DNA of 64,000 bases from Bin55 sp963667455 (GCA_963667455.2 CAXXFR010000026.1:186001-250000); one strand, 5' to 3'; shown: positions 19,401-28,357, counted from the stretch's first letter. Numbers and translations: made by a program. Notes: generated from the sequence alone by a model not told the origin.

Positions 19401-21531
19401 AGACCGTCTCCGTGCCGTAGCGTCCCAGCAGCTTGAAGGCGTTCTCCTGCTTCGGATCCGTCGACGGCAGAATCATCGACATCGTCAGCCGGTCCGTCGG
19501 ACACGCCGACGCCCCCGCCAGCGACGCCTCGGCGAACGTCACCGACTCGCCGCCCGACGTCGTGCCCGTCAGGCTCGTTCCCGAGATCTGGTAGCACAGG
19601 TCGTCCGACTCGATGTCGTAGAACTTGCTCCCCAGACCGACGGAGTCCGATCCGCCGCCGTTCGCCTCGGCCTGCGGCTTGAGCCACACGTCCGTGGCCT
19701 TGTCCTTCTTGATGGGATCGTCGTTGCCCTCGATGATGTCGACGAAGATCGTCATCGTGTCCTTGGCCCCATTGTCGTCCGTCGCCGTGACCGTCAGCTC
19801 GTACTGGTGGCCGTCCTCGACCGACGTCAGATCGACGTACGAGCCGTCCCCTTTCTTCCTGACGGTGATGATGCCGGTCGACTCGTTGTCGTCCGTGATC
19901 TCCAGCACGCTGGCGCCCGTGAACTTGAACTTCAGGGAGTGCTCGCAGTTGATGTCGTTGCTCTGGTTCTGGTTGTCGTCCGTGCAGTCGCCCGCGTCGT
20001 CGTCCGTGACCGGATCCTTCACGAAGTCCGCCAGCACGTTGATCTGGAAGTCCGTCCCGACGTTGTCGATGTCCCAGTCCACCGTCGCCTCCGACATCTT
20101 GAACACCGGCGCGGCGTTCTTCAGAACCGTGATCGGAAGGGATGCAGTCATCGTCTCCATCATCGGTACGACGTCACTGGTTTCGGTGGCGGTCGTCTTC
20201 TTCATCAGCGTGAGCGTGAGAACCAGCGTCCAGCGGCCTTCGCCCGCGCCCTCCAGCCGCACGATGTCGTTGGCGTACGTCATGTCATCGTCGTCAACGA
20301 GTGCTCCCGCGACGACGCTCCCGTCGAATTTCAGGTTCGACTCGAACTTGAAGTCCACGCCGTAGCGTTCGGCGTTCGCTTCAGTCGCAGTGTTGGTGGT
20401 CGAGTCTGCGGTCAGACCGTGGGTGCCTAAGAGACCCAGGCTGGGCTCGAGAAACTCCTTCAGATCCAAGTCCACCGTCTCACCGGTCGACAGCAGGAAC
20501 CGCTTCGTATCGGGATCGGTCGCCACCAGTGGTTTTGTCGTCACCGTTGCCGGTGTCGACGCAGCGGAGGCCGGACTTCTGATCTGCGAGTAGTCGGAGG
20601 CTTTACCGCTTATCGCGGTCACCTTGACCGTGTATTCCTTATTGGGACACAGACCTTTCAGCGTCGCACCTTGGCGGTCGTTGGGCTGGTAGGAGGTCGC
20701 AGTGCTATCTGTATGTTGCAAAACTACCCGGTCAGGTTGGATCATCTCCACCTTATCCATCGTGCAGGTCTTAGTCTTAGCCGTCGTCGCCACGATTTCG
20801 TAGTGGGTCGCCGAGGTTTCAGCTACGGACTCATCTGTGTCTGGGGTGGTTGGGTCGTCTAAGACTCGAGTGCTTCCGTCGCCCTGCCATTCGACGTAGA
20901 TCGATGTCGCGCTCTCAGCAATAACATGGACGTCACTAGGAATATCGTGTGCACTACCGACCGAGGTGATCTTGAACGCGTAGCTGATCGGAACGTGGTC
21001 GTCGTCGCTCGCGGCGTTACTCCAGTCGGCGTAGATTGTGTACTTCACCGGAGCTTCGCCCCAATGCTGCTGCTGCGGAGAGCTTTGGGTAAGAGTGACA
21101 TCAAAAGTAGTGCTATTAACACTGTACGTAATACCGCCTGCCGAGGTACCGGTGCCGAGCAATTCGTCTGATGTTGTGACTATGTCACCGTTCGCATCCC
21201 TCAGGGTGTAGGTCCACTCTGGAGTCGTTCCAGATGGGAACGGTAGTCCGGAACCACTGCAGGTCGGCTTGTGGAAGGTGACCGTCGACCGATTACCCGT
21301 ATTGGTTCCGTCGATGCTAGTGGTGTTCGGGCCGTTGAAAATCCCCACATTGGAGGAGTTGAGCCCGAGCTGCGGCTTGACTACCGGATCCGCACTGGCA
21401 TTGCCCCAGTCGCACTGTCCGCCCGTCGGCTTCGACGCCTGTCCCAGCGCCGATCCGGCCAGCGCAACCGCCAGCCCCAACGCCGTCAGCCGCGCAACTG
21501 CAAGCCACGCGCCTTTCTGTTCTCTCTTCAT
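13447..21531 (-). CDS. Giant cadherin/FN3-repeat autotransporter adhesin (2694 aa)
   Basis: The start is ATG 21531, twelve bases after a perfect AGGAGG and matching the sister gene's MKREQKGAWLA start; a longer upstream opening is rejected. Residues 1-30 are a signal peptide ending SALGQ. A fibronectin-III-like module lies at about 185-325, then many cadherin/Ig-like modules with DxND/DPDGD calcium-type motifs to about 2170, including an expanded tandem block at about 1614-2097. The last 370 residues (from IGSWSIWGG) are an autotransporter beta-barrel ending in Phe. The product should be exported and anchored in the outer membrane, acting in adhesion. It has its own promoter and terminator and a 5' leader near 235 bases. 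Residues 477-930 are almost identical to the sister protein although the flanks have diverged. Confidence 0.92.
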   Translation of the reverse strand: MKREQKGAWLAVARLTALGLAVALAGSALGQASKPTGGQCDWGNASADPVVKPQLGLNSSNVGIFNGPNTTSIDGTNTGNRSTVTFHKPTCSGSGLPFPSGTTPEWTYTLRDANGDIVTTSDELLGTGTSAGGITYSVNSTTFDVTLTQSSPQQQHWGEAPVKYTIYADWSNAASDDDHVPISYAFKITSVGSAHDIPSDVHVIAESATSIYVEWQGDGSTRVLDDPTTPDTDESVAETSATHYEIVATTAKTKTCTMDKVEMIQPDRVVLQHTDSTATSYQPNDRQGATLKGLCPNKEYTVKVTAISGKASDYSQIRSPASAASTPATVTTKPLVATDPDTKRFLLSTGETVDLDLKEFLEPSLGLLGTHGLTADSTTNTATEANAERYGVDFKFESNLKFDGSVVAGALVDDDDMTYANDIVRLEGAGEGRWTLVLTLTLMKKTTATETSDVVPMMETMTASLPITVLKNAAPVFKMSEATVDWDIDNVGTDFQINVLADFVKDPVTDDDAGDCTDDNQNQSNDINCEHSLKFKFTGASVLEITDDNESTGIITVRKKGDGSYVDLTSVEDGHQYELTVTATDDNGAKDTMTIFVDIIEGNDDPIKKDKATDVWLKPQAEANGGGSDSVGLGSKFYDIESDDLCYQISGTSLTGTTSGGESVTFAEASLAGASACPTDRLTMSMILPSTDPKQENAFKLLGRYGTETVWAEVRAWQRGASPKKYTGSVRVSMELSYGPNASPTIRTVAKTTKKNAHHEAGAYVTSGTYEIDEGQDITLTFTADDPQPSGDELCWSSWGSCRPCMGEEDTKRNTKGEITTPRRSSTKATMGAVSQEWEMTIVGTKVVRDPWTGKTKTTVFTDYESRGGVYRLSICATDLAGETDVLSFNVKINDVEEAPTIDDIDDVYTVIGDYAVEVNVASKTKDGDKDETLTYAANKIGVCQGFTYDWPRDGILRLIPSQNPLSPADENDTEVCEMEVSATDSTGLVAYKRFDVTVKDVNTAPMFANDITSVKFQVPENRGVGKNIGAQLKVEDPDEGDTLAVKVAGSDMFSASIAKNNNNTPDDADDDYMAVQLKVKKTGLNFEADINSYDLMLIVEDKYGGSDEIDVRIDLTDVNERPEKTKDDMDDQRILDGITRCPIMASDHFSDPDARDKQAGLDIDVSSTRPANVEPSVKDADAICITGVSVGSGPARIKVTATDRDDLSVSKSFLVTVEKNNAPTVVGDGLPDSTIQEGGRTEDDINLNDHFDDGDGAYAEDMTYAVSVMEEGDIASAVLVADGSMLRVYGDGKGFAEVTVTATDQKGQSVSDTFEIQVIRNYEPMANADALGSVDQWIGKVYELIDATRVFTDEGDELTYAITTDNPDVATTALDYDDDGDPWIIVNMHSPGETMVTLTATDTAAQVATASFNLMIHERNDAPVLLMPIGDMELIELRSMDISLDGVFGDENLEELEITVVNEDETIADVVHRINDNLIRIYANEYSEGRDKTMVVVTASDDFPQGAQKTSNSFTITVLKNHAPVVANPVGMQWVYVTRSIEISIADVFSDANEDPLVLEISSANEDIATVERDGDMITITGHMIGSTSFSITATDPGGLWVQELFDFEVRSDSPFVVEGMEIPDQMLTVVDPVMLSVEAAFGDPEDEELTYVTESGDEGVATAMMDGADLTITGVKVGKTMFTVIASDPYGNSASDTFDVTVINAGPMVVSGNEIPDQMLTVVEPITVSFGDTFSDPDGDELSYKASSSDEGVAVVGMYASEDDHMASSIPFSHPDEDAMLVITGVKVGMTTVTVTAMDPEGLMAMNSFKVEVVNAAPMVVAGNEIPDQTLTVVDPVTLSVASTFMDPDGDPLSYMAVSSNEAAATVAMDGHMLTITGVKVGMTTVTVTAMDPDGLMAMDMFEVEVENAAPMLVNEVPDQTLTVVEPITVSVADTFMDPDGDPLSYTATSSNEAAATVSVTEAMLTITGVKVGFTTITVVASDPDGLTAMDMFQVEVENAAPMMVGTLDAQTVTRGEPITVSIDGVFMDPDDDPLSYSTASADASIATASMSGTSMTISGHAPGTTSITVTASDPDGLTASGSYDVTVETIPEAVGTMPSVTLQVGGASHEMDVSAYFEDDDGDALSYAVAVDGNAANASISGAALTVNPLTRGSATVTLTASDPKARSATQSFSVTVSDSELQGVAAQALAHHARAVLSATSSVISARLESPRADSGFSFGRYANRFADYMPVKEGEGIATVDIDDNVMNPFGSNGPTFENGSAQQRGMNAFSTQSGSMSDPNGISAIGGGSGASIESLFNLRSLRDMKSFSQNLNGNGGIGSWSIWGGLDVQSFEGTGYEGDATNLFLGIDVKTHECWLFGVSFANNTGESTYTWGTASQDLEISMTTIMPYVRYEPTTGNSSFWGVVGRGSGEAETTVVRAANHVSDLTMSLGIVGMRYAFEGMDNINLAMRADAGFADMETASGTGAMDGISAGVNRLRVGLEASVDMDPGNGGSVTPFGEVAVRNDGGDGATGSGLELAGGIRFSSDAFSMEARGRIAATHSAEDFSEQGFSLVAAFQPSGDGSGLSLSLEPRWGDASESNGLIWQETATIGATEALPYGDVLRSDSGRSVDATVGYGFVVLQDRMLITPFVDLVTADITGNSIRVGAELKQLIETPRSIDLKVLFSRTDNGYTNQSLFGVNANIVF
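15240..16690 (-). repeat. Tandem Ig-like repeat block inside the large autotransporter
   Basis: About five to six units of 85-100 residues recur in tandem. Each starts near IPDQxLTVVxP, continues xFxDPDGDxLSY, and ends with TITGVKVGxTTxTVxAxDPxGLxAMD. Neighbouring units are more alike than modules elsewhere, which suggests recent tandem duplication. The sister gene lacks this block, which accounts for most of its shorter length. Confidence 0.88.
18730..20108 (-). repeat. Homogenised block shared with the sister autotransporter, copy 1
   Basis: This segment matches 25566-26945 essentially without gaps and with only scattered substitutions, whereas sequence on both sides is clearly diverged. 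Third codon positions are markedly GC-rich compared with the flanking modules. It encodes the same residue interval (about 475-930) in both proteins. Confidence 0.9.
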
Positions 21532-21766
21532 GAGCTTCCTCCTGTCGCTAACAGCCATTACACCAGCCACCCGAAAATAGCGACTGGACAATGATTGAGC
21601 GTTTCGTTTTCTTCTGGGAACGCAGACATCCTGTCGTTCCGAACTACAAGTCAGCCAAATTCCACAATCATTCTGCATTCTCGCATGTTGCGTACGGCGA
21701 GAACTTGAAGCAACCCCTTATTGGTAGTTGCATTTATGTGGCATTCGCGACTATGAAGCCGAGTGA

Positions 21767-21825
21767 AGTGTAAGCGACTGGATAGCCATTTGTCAAGTTC
21801 TTTTCGCAATATGTTTCAAATTGTT
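21767..21825 (-). promoter_or_regulatory. Promoter of the large autotransporter gene
   Basis: On the minus strand a perfect TTGACA (21791-21796) is followed after 18 bases by TACACT (21767-21772). The same arrangement and surrounding sequence occur before the sister gene at 28611-28640. Upstream of the -35 box are TTTCAA decamers (tttcaaattg, tttcaattcg) spaced ten bases apart. The transcript would have a leader of about 235 bases. Confidence 0.8.
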
Positions 21826-22030
21826 TCAATTCGTAACAATAGCCGTTTATCCCATTGAGACCTAGCCGGGAGAACTAATTCCGTACGAAAGATGCTGAAT
21901 TACGCGACTATGGAGACCAAGTCTGTAGCAACTGAGACCTACGACCGACTGACAAAGGAGACGAACTTCAAATGGATGATTAGGACGATTTCTCAATCTT
22001 CAACGAGAAACGGCTTTTCCAGCCCTAAAC

Positions 22031-22068
22031 AAAAAAGACCGAAGAACCTCGTGAGAAGTTCTCCGGTC
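22031..22068 (-). terminator. Rho-independent terminator of the second autotransporter gene
   Basis: On the minus strand GACCGGAGAAC (22058-22068) pairs, with one wobble, with GTTCTTCGGTC (22037-22047) and is followed by six Ts. It lies downstream of the stop at 22133. Confidence 0.88.
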
Positions 22069-22076
22069 GATTTCGG

Positions 22077-22110
22077 AATCACGTGCCGACTAACTCGCCG
22101 GCACGTGATT
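22077..22110 (-). promoter_or_regulatory. Perfect 12-bp inverted repeat between stop codon and terminator
   Basis: AATCACGTGCCG (22077-22088) and CGGCACGTGATT (22099-22110) form a perfect hairpin with a 10-base loop, without its own T run. It may stabilise the 3' end of the message or bind a protein. Confidence 0.6.
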
Positions 22111-22132
22111 GTCTAGTTGTGTCTAGGATTGC

Positions 22133-25100
22133 CTAGAACTGAATCCTTGCAGTTGCTTCAATCTGCTTGCTGGAGTCGAACTGCGACTGACCTGCGGCGA
22201 ATCGCACGTCGACATTCCGTGAAGATTGCACCAACTGCTGCAATTCGAATCCGATCAACGTAGAGCCGTTGTCATAGGCATCCGACTGGATTTCAACGAA
22301 GGGCTTGACCATGAAGCGGTCGCTTCCTACGCGGATTCCATAGCCGAATGTCGCATCGAGGGTCATTCCGCTTTGGCTCAGCAACAAGTCGTCATAGGGC
22401 ATGGAACTCAGACCAGTCGTTGCAGATGCCGAAGCATTCGACCAGATGTCCATGCTCTCGCCTGCACCGGATGTTTGTGTCCAGCTCGGTGCGAGGGAGA
22501 ACGTCAGACCTGATCCGTCCGTCGCCGGGTTGTACTCAGCATGCAGGGTGAACCCGCTCTCGCTGAAGTCCGCCGCGGAGTGCGTAGCAGTCTTGTGGCC
22601 ACGTGCTTCGATGGTCAGCGCGTTGGTTTCGACGCGTACGCCACCACCAACTTCAATACCTGATCCAACGAGTCCGTCGCCGCCGTCGTTGCGTACTGCA
22701 ATCTCGCCAAACGGCTTGATGCTTCGTCCATTGCTCAAGTCAATGGCCAGCGAGCTTTCCAGTCCGGCACGAACGCGATGCACATTGGCTCCAAGAGAGT
22801 CAACCGCACCGTCGCCCGAAGCTGTCGCTAGACGTGCGAATCCTGCATCTCCGCGTACCGCCAGTTCCATTCCGCCGATTCGGGCGAATTGGTGGCGACC
22901 GCCGAGAATTCCGAGATCCATTGCTAGATCGCTGGATTGCGATGCTGCATTGACAACCGTCGATGACAGGTCTCCTGCGCCTCGTCCCAGCACACCCCAA
23001 ACGGTGGTGTTGGCGGAAGGCTCGAAGTTGAAGTACGGCATGACCGACAGCATGCGAGTTTGCATTTCCTGCGTAGCCGTTCCCCAGCTGTACTTGCTCT
23101 CGCTCAGGTTCCGGGAAGCCGTTACACCCACTAGCCAACTATCGTTCGCCAGCAGATCAACTCCCATGAACGTCGAGGATGCGTTACCGCTGTATCCTTC
23201 GCCGGCGAAGTGCCGCATATCTTGGGTACTCCAGACCGACCAGGATCCAACGCCACCTTGTCCGTTCAGCATCTGCGAGAAGTTTCTGTGGTTGATGAAC
23301 GAATTCACTCCGAATTCCATGGTTCGTCCAGCCTGCGAACCTTCTTGCTCAAAGCTAAATCCGAGAGTCCCCGAGTTCGCGCTGAACTCGGTTCCGGAAG
23401 CGTAGCCGCCTTCGTTCGCAAACGCGAACTGACCAATTGCAACGCCTCTATCAGAACGATCTGATTCCAGTCTTGCCCCGATAGTCGAAGAAACACTGGA
23501 CAGCATTGCCCGACCGTATCCGGCGAGCGCATTTTCAGCAACCATTCTGAGTTCGCTATCGCTCACATGGGTCGAGAACGATTGCGTTGCCGTACGACCT
23601 TTCGAATCCGTAGCGGTCACAGTCACTTCCGTCGTCCCACGAGTGTAGGGCGAAAGCAACAGATCGGAACCTACGTTCGTAATCGTTGCAGCCGAACCCG
23701 TTGTGGACACGGTGTAGGACAGTGTGTCGCCGCCGGCGTGGTTGAAGTACTCGCCGACATCAAGATCGAAGTCTTCGCCGCCGATTTGCAGCGTGACGTC
23801 CGCGATAGTTCCTACCGCTTCCGGCTTGGCCTCTACAGTCACATCGAATTCGTCAACGGCGGTCTGGCCGATGTTATCGGTTGCCGTTACGGTGACCATC
23901 GTAGTTCCCGGTTCATTTGCGTAGATACGAATCTCGTTCACGCTGGCGCGATAGACTACGTCTGCGATCATCTCGTCCTCGTTCTCGACCGTGATATCAA
24001 CGCTACCTTCGTCGTCGAACACGTCATCGAGTTCGACGTCTTCTCGATCATCAACCACAACGGTTACGTCGTCGATTGCATTGGCAACCATCGGCGGATC
24101 GTTGCGTGCGCCCACCTCGATCGTGAACGACACGGATGCCGTGTTCATGCCGGAGTCCGTAGCCGTCAGCGTCGCCTTGGTTGTGCCAGGCATCCATGAG
24201 TGGACCACGATCCATGGGCCGCCGTCGTCGTCGTATTTCAACGCCGTTGTCGCAATATCCGGATCGGAAGTCGCTACCGCATAGGTCAGTGTGTCACCTT
24301 TGTCGGTGAACGCACCTGTCGCATCGATCGGATCCTCTTGGATTCCGATTCGCGTCTCCACATCGTCGATTGCGTCAGCATGTGCAACTGGTGGATCGTT
24401 GCGCTGGATTTCGATCATGAAGTCATCGGAAACCGACTGGTCGTTCTGGTCTGTCGCAGTAACTGTGATCGTCGCGGTGCCTTTCTGGTCGCCATACACG
24501 CGGAGCATGTTGTCGCCGATCAGAACACCGGTCGCAACCCCGGGATTGTCTATGCTGAACTCGTAGCTCAGCATTTCCGAGTAGGTCGGGTCGCCGTCGT
24601 CGAAGTAGTCGTCCAGGTTGATGTCTTCGTCCGTGCGGCCACCTTCTTGGGCGGTCATATCGGGAACACCGTCGCCGACTACCTCTGGCTTTCCATTTGG
24701 CTCGACGTTCAATCGGAACGACTTGGACACCGACAGATCGTCGCGGTCAGTAGCCGTGATCTTCACGCGGCCTAGTCCGTTGCCAACGCTGATACCAGTG
24801 ACACAGATGTCGTTGTTGTCAACAACACTAACTGTGGCATCGCCGGGGCGAGTCGTACTCGCCTCGATGAACAGCCCAGCCTGCTTGTCGCGTGCATCGG
24901 GGTCGTCAAAGTGGTCGTCCGCCTTGATTGGGCAAAGCGTGATTCCTACTAGAACGCGTTGGTCATCGATCTTGTCTTCGGTTACCGTCGGCTTCTCGTT
25001 GACGTCCGTCACATCGACTCGTACATCGATGTCAGCCGTACCGCCGTATTCGTCGTTTACCACTACTACGAGATCGTAGGAGTTCACCATGGCCTCGTAA

Positions 25101-28100
25101 TTGAGCTTGGCCGTGCCAGCAACTTTGAGCTGCACCGCCATGTAGTCGTCGTCGGCATCGTCCGGCGTGTTGTTGTTGTACTTGGCGATGCTTGCGGTGA
25201 ACTGCTTCGAGCCTCCGCTGACCACGGTCGACAGTGCGTCTCCTTCGTCGGCATCCGATACTTTGATCGGAGCACCTACGTTTCGGCCACGCGTGTTTTC
25301 CGCAACCGTGTACGAGACACCTGCGATGCCGTCGCCGAACATAGGAGCGTTGTTGCCGTCCTTGACGGTTACGTCGAACCTCTTGTAGGCGACCTTTCCG
25401 GTCGAGTCCGTTGCCGAGACTTCAACTTCGGTCGTCTTTGAGTCGAGTTCGTCTGCTGTACCCAGATCTCCACTCGCGTTCGGTTCGATGTTGAATATGC
25501 CCTCGGTTTCCTCAACAATCTTGAAGCCCTGGCACGTACCGATGCAATAGGCATCGTATTCCAAGGTTTCGTCCTTGTCGCCGTCCTTGGTCTTCGACGC
25601 CACGTTGACCTCGACCGCGTAGTCGCCGATCAGCGTGTAGACGTCGTCGATGTCGTCGATCGTCGGGGCCTCCTCGACGTCGTTGATCTTCACGTTGAAG
25701 CTCAGAACGTCCGTCTCGCCCGCCAGGTCCGTCGCGCAGATGCTCAGACGGTACACACCGCCTCGGCTCTCGTAGTCCGTGAACACCGTCGTCTTCGTCT
25801 TGCCGGTCCAGGGGTCGCGGACCACCTTCGTGCCTACGATCGTCATCTCCCATTCCTGGGAGACCGCGCCCATCGTGGCCTTCGTCGAGGACCGCCGCGG
25901 CGTCGTGATCTCGCCCTTCGTGTTTCGCTTGGTGTCCTCCTCGCCCATGCACGGACGGCAGGATCCCCACGAACTCCAGCACAGCTCGTCGCCGCTCGGC
26001 TGCGGATCGTCCGCCGTGAACGTCAGCGTGATGTCCTGACCCTCGTCGATCTCGTAGGTGCCCGACGTCACGTACGCTCCCGCTTCGTGGTGCGCGTTCT
26101 TCTTCGTCGCCTGCGCGACCGTTCGGATCGTCGGACTCGCGTTCGGCCCGTACGACAGCTCCATGCTGACCCGCACCGAACCGGTGTACTTCTTCGGGCT
26201 CGCGCCGCGCTGCCACGCCCGAACCTCGGCCCAGACCGTCTCCGTGCCGTAGCGTCCCAGCAGCTTGAAGGCGTTCTCCTGCTTCGGATCCGTCGACGGC
26301 AGAATCATCGACATCGTCAGCCGGTCCGTCGGACACGCCGACGCCCCCGCCAGCGACGCCTCGGCGAACGTCACCGACTCGCCGCCCGACGTCGTGCCCG
26401 TCAGGCTCGTTCCCGAGATCTGGTAGCACAGGTCGTCCGACTCGATGTCGTAGAACTTGCTCCCCAGACCGACGGAGTCCGATCCGCCGCCGTTCGCCTC
26501 GGCCTGCGGCTTGAGCCACACGTCCGTGGCCTTGTCCCGCTTCATGGGATCGTCGTTGCCCTCGATGATGTCGACGAAGATCGTCATCGTGTCCTTGGCG
26601 CCGTTGTCGTCCGTCGCCGTGACCGTCAGCTCGTACTGGTGGCCGTCCTCGACCGACGTCAGATCGACGTACGAGCCGTCCCCTTTCTTCCTGACGGTGA
26701 TGATGCCCTTCGACTCGTTGTCGTCCGTGATCTCCAGCACGCTGGCGCCCGAGACCTTGAACTTCAGGGAGTGCTCGCAGTTGACGTCGTTGCTCGCGTT
26801 CTGGTTGGCGTCCGTGCAGTTGCCCGCGTCGTCGTCCGTGACCGGATCCTTCACGAAGTCCGCCAGCACGTTGATCTGGAAGTCCGTACCGACGTTGTCG
26901 ATGTCCCAGTCCACCGTGGCATCCGACATCTTGAACACCGGCGTCGCGTTCTCCAGAACCAAGACATTCAAGCTCGCGCTCAACTCCGTCATCATCGGCA
27001 CGGTGTAGCTGGTTTCGGTGGCGGTCGTCTTCTTCGTCAGCGTCGCTGTGAGAGTCACCGTCCAGCGGCCTTCGCCTGCGCCTTCCAGCCGAACTATGTC
27101 GTTGACGTAGGTCATGTCGGCATCGTCGATGAGTGCTCCCGCGACGACGCTCCCGTCGAACCTCAGGTTCGACTCGAACCTGTAGTCCACGCCGTAGCGG
27201 TAGGCGTCTACGCTTGACGCCGTTAACGTGTCTGAGGCAACGTCTTCGAGCAATTTGGGGTTGGTGGAATCGGGAGGCGAGGCCGTCGTACCCGCGAGTC
27301 CTAGGATGGGTTCGAGAAAATCCGTCAACGCCAGATCCACCGTCTCGCCGGTTGACAGCAGGAATCTCTTCGTATCGGGATCCGTCGTCACCGGCGTCTT
27401 CGTCGATATGGCATTAGACGGGTAGGAGGCCGTCGCCAGCGCCACGGCCGGACTCCGAGTCTCAGAGTAGTTGGACGCCGAACCACTCACGCCGGTTACC
27501 GTGACCTTGTACGAAGTGCCGGCGCACAGGCCCGACACCGTCGCACCGATTCGGTGGTCTTCGAGATAAGTGGTGTCGTTCGCGCGCGCGGCCCCGTTCT
27601 TCGGGTCTTGCACGGTCACGGTCTTCTTCTCGACGGCACATTTCGTATTCGTCGTCGTCGCCGTCACCTCGTACCTGGTCGCCGAGGTATCAGGTACGGA
27701 CTCATCTGTGCTGGTGCTTGGGTCGTCTACGACTTGAGTGCTACCGTCGCCCTTCCACTCGACGTACAGAGAAGTCGCACTCTCGGCAACGGCATGCACG
27801 CTATCCTCCAATGTGTGAGGTGTATTGACCGACGTCACCGTGAAGGCGTAGCTGATCGGAACGTGGGCGGCGTCGCTCGCGGCGTTTGACCAGTCAGCGT
27901 AGATCGTGTACTTCACCGGCGCTTTGCCAAATTGACGCGTAGTCGGGGTGTCTCCTTGCGTGACCCCGTTGGTGCCGTTCCAATGGACATCGAAGTCCTG
28001 AGCGGTTGTTCCGATTAGATCGTCAGCCGCCACGACCAGGTCGCCGTTCGCATCCCTCAGAGTGTAAATCCACGACGGACTGCTCGGAATGCCCGAGCCG

Positions 28101-28357
28101 GTGCAGGTCGGCTCACCGAACGCGACATTCGTTCGCGCAGCACCTACAGTTACACTGGATCCGTCGATATCCTCCGTCATCGCGCCGCCGAACACCGCCA
28201 CGTGATCGTCGTTGAGCCCCGTCACCGTGCCCCAGTCGCACTGTCCGCCCGCCGGCTTCGATGACTGTCCCAGCGCTGATCCGGCCAGCGTAATCGCCAG
28301 CCCCAGCGCCGTCAGCCGCGCAGCTGCAAGCCACGCGCCTTTCTGTTCTCTCTTCAT
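22133..28357 (-). CDS. Cadherin/FN3-repeat autotransporter adhesin (2074 aa), sister of the upstream giant
   Basis: Start ATG 28357 follows AGGAGG at the same spacing as in the sister gene. A signal peptide at 1-30 is followed by an FN3-like module at about 180-320, cadherin/Ig-like modules with DDPDARDKQ, DDDYM and similar calcium-type motifs, and a C-terminal autotransporter barrel (from GVGSWSVWSTQDM to a terminal Phe). It lacks the tandem Ig expansion of the larger protein. Residues about 474-927 are nearly identical between the two and include a Cys-rich loop with CWSSWGSC and CMG. The gene is tandem with the sister on the same strand, with its own promoter of the same design upstream and its own terminator. 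Expected on the outer membrane, in adhesion or cell contact. Confidence 0.92.
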   Translation of the reverse strand: MKREQKGAWLAAARLTALGLAITLAGSALGQSSKPAGGQCDWGTVTGLNDDHVAVFGGAMTEDIDGSSVTVGAARTNVAFGEPTCTGSGIPSSPSWIYTLRDANGDLVVAADDLIGTTAQDFDVHWNGTNGVTQGDTPTTRQFGKAPVKYTIYADWSNAASDAAHVPISYAFTVTSVNTPHTLEDSVHAVAESATSLYVEWKGDGSTQVVDDPSTSTDESVPDTSATRYEVTATTTNTKCAVEKKTVTVQDPKNGAARANDTTYLEDHRIGATVSGLCAGTSYKVTVTGVSGSASNYSETRSPAVALATASYPSNAISTKTPVTTDPDTKRFLLSTGETVDLALTDFLEPILGLAGTTASPPDSTNPKLLEDVASDTLTASSVDAYRYGVDYRFESNLRFDGSVVAGALIDDADMTYVNDIVRLEGAGEGRWTVTLTATLTKKTTATETSYTVPMMTELSASLNVLVLENATPVFKMSDATVDWDIDNVGTDFQINVLADFVKDPVTDDDAGNCTDANQNASNDVNCEHSLKFKVSGASVLEITDDNESKGIITVRKKGDGSYVDLTSVEDGHQYELTVTATDDNGAKDTMTIFVDIIEGNDDPMKRDKATDVWLKPQAEANGGGSDSVGLGSKFYDIESDDLCYQISGTSLTGTTSGGESVTFAEASLAGASACPTDRLTMSMILPSTDPKQENAFKLLGRYGTETVWAEVRAWQRGASPKKYTGSVRVSMELSYGPNASPTIRTVAQATKKNAHHEAGAYVTSGTYEIDEGQDITLTFTADDPQPSGDELCWSSWGSCRPCMGEEDTKRNTKGEITTPRRSSTKATMGAVSQEWEMTIVGTKVVRDPWTGKTKTTVFTDYESRGGVYRLSICATDLAGETDVLSFNVKINDVEEAPTIDDIDDVYTLIGDYAVEVNVASKTKDGDKDETLEYDAYCIGTCQGFKIVEETEGIFNIEPNASGDLGTADELDSKTTEVEVSATDSTGKVAYKRFDVTVKDGNNAPMFGDGIAGVSYTVAENTRGRNVGAPIKVSDADEGDALSTVVSGGSKQFTASIAKYNNNTPDDADDDYMAVQLKVAGTAKLNYEAMVNSYDLVVVVNDEYGGTADIDVRVDVTDVNEKPTVTEDKIDDQRVLVGITLCPIKADDHFDDPDARDKQAGLFIEASTTRPGDATVSVVDNNDICVTGISVGNGLGRVKITATDRDDLSVSKSFRLNVEPNGKPEVVGDGVPDMTAQEGGRTDEDINLDDYFDDGDPTYSEMLSYEFSIDNPGVATGVLIGDNMLRVYGDQKGTATITVTATDQNDQSVSDDFMIEIQRNDPPVAHADAIDDVETRIGIQEDPIDATGAFTDKGDTLTYAVATSDPDIATTALKYDDDGGPWIVVHSWMPGTTKATLTATDSGMNTASVSFTIEVGARNDPPMVANAIDDVTVVVDDREDVELDDVFDDEGSVDITVENEDEMIADVVYRASVNEIRIYANEPGTTMVTVTATDNIGQTAVDEFDVTVEAKPEAVGTIADVTLQIGGEDFDLDVGEYFNHAGGDTLSYTVSTTGSAATITNVGSDLLLSPYTRGTTEVTVTATDSKGRTATQSFSTHVSDSELRMVAENALAGYGRAMLSSVSSTIGARLESDRSDRGVAIGQFAFANEGGYASGTEFSANSGTLGFSFEQEGSQAGRTMEFGVNSFINHRNFSQMLNGQGGVGSWSVWSTQDMRHFAGEGYSGNASSTFMGVDLLANDSWLVGVTASRNLSESKYSWGTATQEMQTRMLSVMPYFNFEPSANTTVWGVLGRGAGDLSSTVVNAASQSSDLAMDLGILGGRHQFARIGGMELAVRGDAGFARLATASGDGAVDSLGANVHRVRAGLESSLAIDLSNGRSIKPFGEIAVRNDGGDGLVGSGIEVGGGVRVETNALTIEARGHKTATHSAADFSESGFTLHAEYNPATDGSGLTFSLAPSWTQTSGAGESMDIWSNASASATTGLSSMPYDDLLLSQSGMTLDATFGYGIRVGSDRFMVKPFVEIQSDAYDNGSTLIGFELQQLVQSSRNVDVRFAAGQSQFDSSKQIEATARIQF
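25566..26945 (-). repeat. Homogenised block shared with the sister autotransporter, copy 2
   Basis: It is the partner of 18730-20108, at an almost constant offset of 6836-6837 bases. The abrupt change from diverged to nearly identical sequence at both borders points to gene conversion or recombination rather than uniform divergence after duplication. Confidence 0.9.
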
